This document shows, piece by piece, positions 60,239 through 64,000 of a DNA stretch of 64,000 bases. How positions within the stretch are numbered: position 1 is the stretch's first letter; each line of letters starts with the position of its first letter. The position numbers and the translations under genes are program-made. Where the stretch lies: assembly GCA_019918135.1 (NCBI GenBank), contig WBZZ01005715.1, forward strand, positions 1 through 64,000, written 5' to 3'. Origin of the DNA: Paulinella micropora (Eukaryota; Cercozoa; Imbricatea; Euglyphida; Paulinellidae). The notes beneath the pieces were generated by a model that searched no databases, was not told the origin of the DNA, and was given only the letters and a program-made list of their open reading frames with translations.

Positions 60239-61063
60239 TTACGCCTTGCTCAGCAGCATTTCCCAGTCTGCTCCGTTGAGGTCGACCTTGTCGCGCGTGT
60301 CCGGCGACACGACCTGGATGTTGAGATATTTGGTCGGGCTAGGAAAGTAGACGTACTGGTCGTGCCTGTCCTGCGCAGAAGACTGGTAGCCACCGCTCGA
60401 GGCCAAGAACGGAATGATCAGGCTGGCCGAGTGATCCTTGGTGCCGCGCGTGACGCTGCTGCCGTTCCACACTTCGTAGAAGCCGCCGACCGAGTAGGCC
60501 AAACTCGAGCACTCCTTGATCCGGATGCCAAGGCTAGTCGGTAGGCCCAGCGCCACCACGCTGGGCAAGACCCTGGTCTGCCCCGGAGTCAGCGGAGACA
60601 CCGCGTCCTGTGCCGAAGTCTCGAAGCCGAGCACCGCGTGCGCGCTGTCCGTATTGGATTGCTTGCAGTAGATCACGAACTCGGCGCCGGCGCTCAACGT
60701 AAACTGCAGCTTGAGGTGGGTATCGAGGTACGTGATGCCGATCGTCTGCCCGGGCTGCACGTACCCTTCGTTGATCAGCAAACTCTGCAGCGCGTCCGCC
60801 AGGGTCTCGCCAGTGTAATTCTGCGACGGGATCGTAATGGTCACGTCGCCCGTGGCCGTGCTGGTTAGGTACAACTTGTTGTTTTTCGAATTCACGTTGT
60901 ATAGCGCGTTGGGCACCGTGGCCCAAATGAGCTTGTACCGGCCCTCGATAGCCTCCGACAAGGGCAGCCGGAACTCTGCTGAATCGCCCACTCCCTGTAC
61001 CCTGTCCCGGTCCTTGCTCCTGGCCAACAGGTTCATTTTGCTAATGTTGCGCAGGGAGCTCAT
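60239..61063 (-). CDS. Penton-like minor capsid protein
   Basis: 274 residues from ATG 61063; an in-frame extension lacks a second ATG. Features: FRLPLSEAIEGRYKLIWATVPN, KLYLTSTATGDVTITIPSQNYTGETLADALQSLL, GITYLDTHLKLQFTLSAG and AVLGFETSAQ. The order (strand-rich start, IPxGxYTxxxLxxxL, TYxxxxxKLxxxx, LGF) is the single jelly-roll minor capsid or penton pattern of Polintons, PLVs and some giant viruses. It would occupy capsid vertices. It looks whole. The major capsid gene is not in this window. Confidence 0.6.
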   Translation of the reverse strand: MSSLRNISKMNLLARSKDRDRVQGVGDSAEFRLPLSEAIEGRYKLIWATVPNALYNVNSKNNKLYLTSTATGDVTITIPSQNYTGETLADALQSLLINEGYVQPGQTIGITYLDTHLKLQFTLSAGAEFVIYCKQSNTDSAHAVLGFETSAQDAVSPLTPGQTRVLPSVVALGLPTSLGIRIKECSSLAYSVGGFYEVWNGSSVTRGTKDHSASLIIPFLASSGGYQSSAQDRHDQYVYFPSPTKYLNIQVVSPDTRDKVDLNGADWEMLLSKA

Positions 61064-61119
61064 TGTTTGTACCAAAAAAACTTATTTTCCTGGTCACTAA
61101 CTACTAACAGAATAAAAAA

Positions 61120-62304
61120 ATGTCGCTGACGCTCGGCGGCACGAAACGGCTGCGGCTGGAGGACACCATTGAGACCAAGCCGTTGCCCTCCATGACTACG
61201 GCATTCGGAGAGCACAAGGTCGCATACCCCACGCCGCTCCTGCAGGAGGCTTTCCCTTACGCCGGCTCGCTCAACCCGCGCAAGTTCACTACCTCTGGCA
61301 CGGTGACTTGTGCCAACGGCCTGGTGTCGCTGAGCGGCACGGCACAGGCCCAGAGCCTCAGGCGCTGCAAGTACCGCGCGGGGCAAGGGCTGGTCTGCCG
61401 CTTCACTGCCATCTTTCCCGCGGCGGCGAACGCGGCCAATACGGCGCTGGCGGGCATCGGCGACGACTCCAACGGGTTCTTCTTCGTGCAGGACCAGACG
61501 CAGCTCAACCGGCTGCGCATCCTGCACCGCAACGCGGGCGTGGACACGTACATCGACCAAAAGAACTGGAACTTGGATACCTGTCTTGGCAGCGACAGCT
61601 TGGACCGCAAGGACTGGTCGAAGGGCAATATCTTCGAAGTCAAATTCCAGTACTTGGGCTTTGGCGCCATCGTCTTCTCGACCGAGCGGCAGCTGGACGG
61701 CGCCCTCGTGCCGGTGCACCGCATACGCTACGCGGGCGCCAACACCCTGCCGTCGCTGTCGAACGCTTCGCTGCCTTTCCGTCTGCAGACGATTGGCACG
61801 AGCGCACAGCTGCGCAGCGCCTCGGTAGGTGTCTTTGTCGAGGGCTTTGTGCGACAGCTTGGCCTGACCTTTGCTCGTCCCACCATGCAGACCATCGGCG
61901 CCACCGAACAGAGCGTGCTGACCATCCGCAACAAGACCTTGATTGGGGCCCTGGCCAACAACGACGTGCTGTACCCGCTGCTGCTGACGGTCGCCGTCGT
62001 AAGCGGCACGAAACCAGTGACCCTGCGCGTGCTGACCCAGGCCACGTTTGGCAGCGCGCCGACCTACGCGAACCACGACTCGGCCGCTTCTAACACCGAG
62101 TACAGCACGAGCTTGGTGAACGTCAGTGGCGGCAATGCGGCCGCGGCGTGCGTCGTGTCCTCGAGCGGCTCGGCCGCCGCTTCGCTAGACTTGAGCAAGC
62201 TGGACATCAACGTCGGGCCCGGAGAAGTGCTGTGTCTGGCCGCCTCGACCACTACAGGCAGTGCCGACGTGTACGTGAGCCTAAGCTGGGCGGAGGACGT
62301 GTGA
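61120..62304 (+). CDS. Virion/fibre-base-like protein with lectin-like fold
   Basis: 394 residues from ATG 61120. A central pattern VCRFTAIFPAAANAANTALAGIGDDSNGFFF, then KGNIFEVKFQYLGFGAIVFS and PVHRIRYAGANTLPSLSNASLPF, matches a family found in phage and large-virus structural proteins (GIGDxxxGFFFG, VYxIxFQWLGYGxIxF, HxIxYANxxxxPSLxNPxLP). The N-terminal KRLRLEDT and C-terminal beta-rich half fit a neck or fibre-base protein. It is divergent from the penton-like gene, with a 56-bp AT-rich promoter gap. It looks whole. Confidence 0.6.
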   Translation: MSLTLGGTKRLRLEDTIETKPLPSMTTAFGEHKVAYPTPLLQEAFPYAGSLNPRKFTTSGTVTCANGLVSLSGTAQAQSLRRCKYRAGQGLVCRFTAIFPAAANAANTALAGIGDDSNGFFFVQDQTQLNRLRILHRNAGVDTYIDQKNWNLDTCLGSDSLDRKDWSKGNIFEVKFQYLGFGAIVFSTERQLDGALVPVHRIRYAGANTLPSLSNASLPFRLQTIGTSAQLRSASVGVFVEGFVRQLGLTFARPTMQTIGATEQSVLTIRNKTLIGALANNDVLYPLLLTVAVVSGTKPVTLRVLTQATFGSAPTYANHDSAASNTEYSTSLVNVSGGNAAAACVVSSSGSAAASLDLSKLDINVGPGEVLCLAASTTTGSADVYVSLSWAEDV

Positions 62305-62352
62305 AAAAAAGAAAGTTCGCCTTGTATTAAAACAAAAGGAAGATAAGCGAAA

Positions 62353-63009
62353 ATGAAAAAAGTGGTGTCAATCGACCCGGGACTGAGAAATCTGGGAGTG
62401 GTTGTGCTCGAGAAGGACAACAGCACCAACGCTATCACCGTCACGTATGCCAGCGTTTTAGACATCGCCAGACAGGACGACATCGACAGCTTCAAGACCA
62501 AGTCCCTGTTTGCGTGCCTGAACGCAATTGAGGAAGTGCACAACGCTGACGTCTGCGTTATCGAGGACCAAAATTTTGGGAGAGCAAACACAAATCCGTC
62601 AAATCTGCTTATCCAAGCTGCGGCCGGTGCAACTATGCTCTGCCTCGGTGCCAAGGAGCTGCTCTATTATGCCTCTAGTTTCAAGTTCTCGTGCTTCTTC
62701 TCGTTGACACCGGCCATGTTCGGACGGATCAAGGGCAAATTCAAGTTACAGTCCAGGGTTCTGGCACAGAATTTAATAGAATCGTTCAACGTCACTGGCG
62801 AGACTAAATGCCTCAGCGAAAACGAGCACCTCTCGGATGCCTTTGGTCTCGCGTTCTGTGCGCTGGTTAGATCGAACGCACGAGGACAGGGCGTCCAGCG
62901 GGGAGTGCCTCGCTCGCTGCCGGTACCTGTTCCGAGTGGGGTGCAGACGCAGAAGCAGGAGCAGGAGCAGCCTGTTTCGATTTTTGCTCGTTCCACCGTT
63001 CAGATATGA
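62353..63009 (+). CDS. RuvC-like Holliday junction resolvase (poxvirus A22 type)
   Basis: 218 residues from ATG 62353. VVSIDPGLRNLGVVVLE is the first RuvC acid motif; VCVIEDQNFGRANTNPS carries the second acid (E); SENEHLSDAFGLAFCAL carries the late D/H acid motif. The layout and spacing match poxvirus A22 and giant-virus RuvC-like resolvases, which resolve replicative concatemers. The last 40 residues are Pro/Gln-rich and lie over the antisense HMG/YABBY-like gene. It looks whole. Confidence 0.8.
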   Translation: MKKVVSIDPGLRNLGVVVLEKDNSTNAITVTYASVLDIARQDDIDSFKTKSLFACLNAIEEVHNADVCVIEDQNFGRANTNPSNLLIQAAAGATMLCLGAKELLYYASSFKFSCFFSLTPAMFGRIKGKFKLQSRVLAQNLIESFNVTGETKCLSENEHLSDAFGLAFCALVRSNARGQGVQRGVPRSLPVPVPSGVQTQKQEQEQPVSIFARSTVQI

Positions 63010-63163
63010 CCTTCATCCGCATTTTGTGCTCGAGTGCGCGGATCTCTGGGTCCTGCATCATCGACTTGAAATATTCGTTATACGCGGACGGCGCCCTTGT
63101 CTTCTTTTCCTTGACAGGAGCAGTGGTGGCGTGGCCGCAAGTCGTGCAGAAGCTGGAAGACAT
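62867..63163 (-). CDS. YABBY/HMG-box-like protein
   Basis: 98 residues from ATG 63163. An N-terminal CTTCGHATT motif (CxxC) is followed by KKTRAPSAYNEYFKSMMQDP and a helix (EHKMRMKVISERWNEQK). This is the RxPSAYNxF...WxxxK layout of the YABBY/HMG-like domain seen in plants and as a small protein in many large DNA viruses. DNA bending or packaging is inferred. The Ala/Ser/Pro tail is encoded opposite the resolvase 3' end (143 bp overlap). Confidence 0.65.
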   Translation of the reverse strand: MSSSFCTTCGHATTAPVKEKKTRAPSAYNEYFKSMMQDPEIRALEHKMRMKVISERWNEQKSKQAAPAPASASAPHSEQVPAASEALPAGRPVLVRSI

Positions 63164-63242
63164 CTCTAGTTTTTGCCTTTGTCCTTTTGGTAAATAAGAG
63201 CAGAAGAAGAAAAAAAAATTTATTTATTAAAAAGAAATCTTT
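63164..63242. promoter_or_regulatory. AT-rich gap between the HMG-like gene and the last gene
   Basis: A-run and TTTATTTATTAAAAAGAAAT tract lie upstream of the HMG-like ATG on the minus strand and downstream of the last gene. This fits a promoter for the former and an end signal for the latter. Confidence 0.4.
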
Positions 63243-63992
63243 TCAACATTTGAAATACTTGGAAATGTTTGGACTGTTAACTCTATTTCGCTGTTCTAAC
63301 ACTTCTTTACAGGCCGCTTCAACAATGTCTCTGTCCTGTTCGAAATAGACATTGATCTTGCGCATGGCACCGTTTACCAGCCTCTCTGCCTTGGGTGGTT
63401 CTTTCCCTTGATACCTCGCGCGGTACCGGGCAGCGGCCAGCATGCCAGCCTTTTTCAACAGCTCCGTCCTCTCGGGGCCCGCTGGCTTTGGAGACGAGGC
63501 CAGCTGCAAAAAGACGTCAGTCATGGCCAATTCCTTCCTTGTTGCCACCGGCTCTGGCGCTGTGACCGTAGCACCAGCGGCGATCATAGGCGGGGCGGAT
63601 GTCCTTCTCATGGCCTCTACTGCCTGTCGTGCGCTGTTGCGTGCCTCGTCCGCAAAAAATAGCTTGTCCCTATCATCCAGCTTGATGCCGAGGAGCTCGA
63701 GAACGCCTTTGTAGGCATCCAACGGCGCCGCAAACTCTGCAATACATAGCCTCTTGCGCGCGCCAACCATCGCGATGCGGTCTTCGATAAGCTCGAGCTC
63801 GGTGCGCCGCTTCTTCGCATGTGGCTGCTCGATTGAGCCCAGCACGTCGCGTCTCGTTTGTTCCGATAGCTGCTCGCGCCTTAGGGGCATCGCTGCCTCG
63901 AGTTCCTCGTCCCCTGCCACTGCTCGTGCCGCAATGTTGGCCTGCTCTGACCGCAGTTGCTTTGCTCTCTCCCCTGGCACCAGGGCCAGCAT
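63243..63992 (-). CDS. Conserved virus-type protein, C-terminal part, unknown function
   Basis: At least 249 residues; the Met at 63992 is eight bases from the window edge, so the true start may be outside. A helical coiled N-terminal half leads into KRLCIAEFAAPLDAYKGVLELLGIKLDDRDKLFFADEARN, then ELLKKAGMLAAARYRARYQGKEPPKAERLVNGAMRKINVYFEQDRDIVEAACKE. The end pattern YRxxxGxxPPKxxxxVxGxxxxVNxYxExDRDxxExA is a small giant-virus/PLV conserved box. Function unknown. Confidence 0.55.
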   Translation of the reverse strand: MLALVPGERAKQLRSEQANIAARAVAGDEELEAAMPLRREQLSEQTRRDVLGSIEQPHAKKRRTELELIEDRIAMVGARKRLCIAEFAAPLDAYKGVLELLGIKLDDRDKLFFADEARNSARQAVEAMRRTSAPPMIAAGATVTAPEPVATRKELAMTDVFLQLASSPKPAGPERTELLKKAGMLAAARYRARYQGKEPPKAERLVNGAMRKINVYFEQDRDIVEAACKEVLEQRNRVNSPNISKYFKC

Positions 63993-64000
63993 TTGGAGCA

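Larger units (their letters stand above)
31500..64000. mobile_element. Element C: endogenous nucleocytovirus-like genome, partial, decaying
   Basis: GC-rich, gene-dense sequence with short AT-rich intergenic tracts carries hallmark and near-hallmark genes of large DNA viruses: VLTF2-like factor, R1 and R2, sliding clamp, RuvC-like resolvase, YABBY/HMG-like protein, penton-like capsid protein and fibres. It also has PLV-type features (TVpol-like replication protein, tyrosine recombinase). It extends beyond the right edge. It is broken: I count roughly ten interruptions spread over about six genes, plus a retroelement insertion in a fibre gene. Several genes look whole, so the insertion is not very old. 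Confidence 0.75.

Noticed and set aside
61060-62076. Long antisense open frame over the lectin-like virion protein
   Set aside because: His/Arg/Gln-rich composition without hydrophobic pattern, a typical shadow in GC-rich coding DNA.

Overview
The window looks like nuclear DNA of a eukaryote, most likely a unicellular alga or other protist. I cannot name the species. The evidence is a probable host gene with short GT-AG introns and a RanBP2-type zinc finger, a Ty3/Gypsy-type LTR element, microsatellites, a LINE/SINE-like 3' fragment, and several virus-derived blocks that differ sharply in base composition. Almost all of the window is mobile or viral in origin.

Layout. (1) 0-1.9 kb: host-like gene. 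(2) 2.4-8.0 kb: Ty3/Gypsy-like element A with gag, protease, RT-RNase H and integrase. Its right end is mixed with pieces of an unclassified multicopy element, here called element B. (3) 9.1-10.8 kb: gene fragment, hairpins and a MITE-like unit. (4) 10.8-15.03 kb: strongly AT-rich Polinton-like-virus (PLV) fragment with integrase, a DUF5754-like protein, a charged protein and a phage-style fibre. (5) 15.04-32.85 kb: a huge, nearly perfect palindrome (two arms of about 8.13 kb around a 1.55 kb core) built from element B, its long inverted flanking repeats, and a stretch of element C. (6) about 31.5-64 kb, running off the right edge: GC-rich element C, which looks like a decaying endogenous nucleocytovirus-like (giant-virus-type) genome. 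It carries tyrosine recombinase, VLTF2-like factor, sliding clamp, SSB-like protein, both ribonucleotide reductase subunits, a TVpol/origin-binding-type replication protein, RuvC-like resolvase, penton-like minor capsid protein, fibres with YadA-head and discoidin modules, HMG/YABBY-like protein and several conserved viral families of unknown function. No major capsid protein, packaging ATPase or B-family polymerase is visible in this part.

Inside element C, 44-52 kb is an accessory island. It holds a probable DNA-binding or structural ORF, two divergent cysteine-peptidase-like paralogues, and an unusual set of repeats, including a tandem array of about 70-bp units that begin GTGGTTCG and end CGAACCAC.

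The genes of element C form a plausible virus programme: dNTP supply (R1, R2), replication (TVpol/helicase, clamp, SSB), recombination and resolution (RuvC, tyrosine recombinase), late transcription (VLTF2), and virion parts (penton, fibres, basic protein). Several large enzymes of element C are broken while many small virion and nucleotide genes are open, which fits a fairly recent but decaying insertion. All family assignments come from reading motifs. No database search was run.
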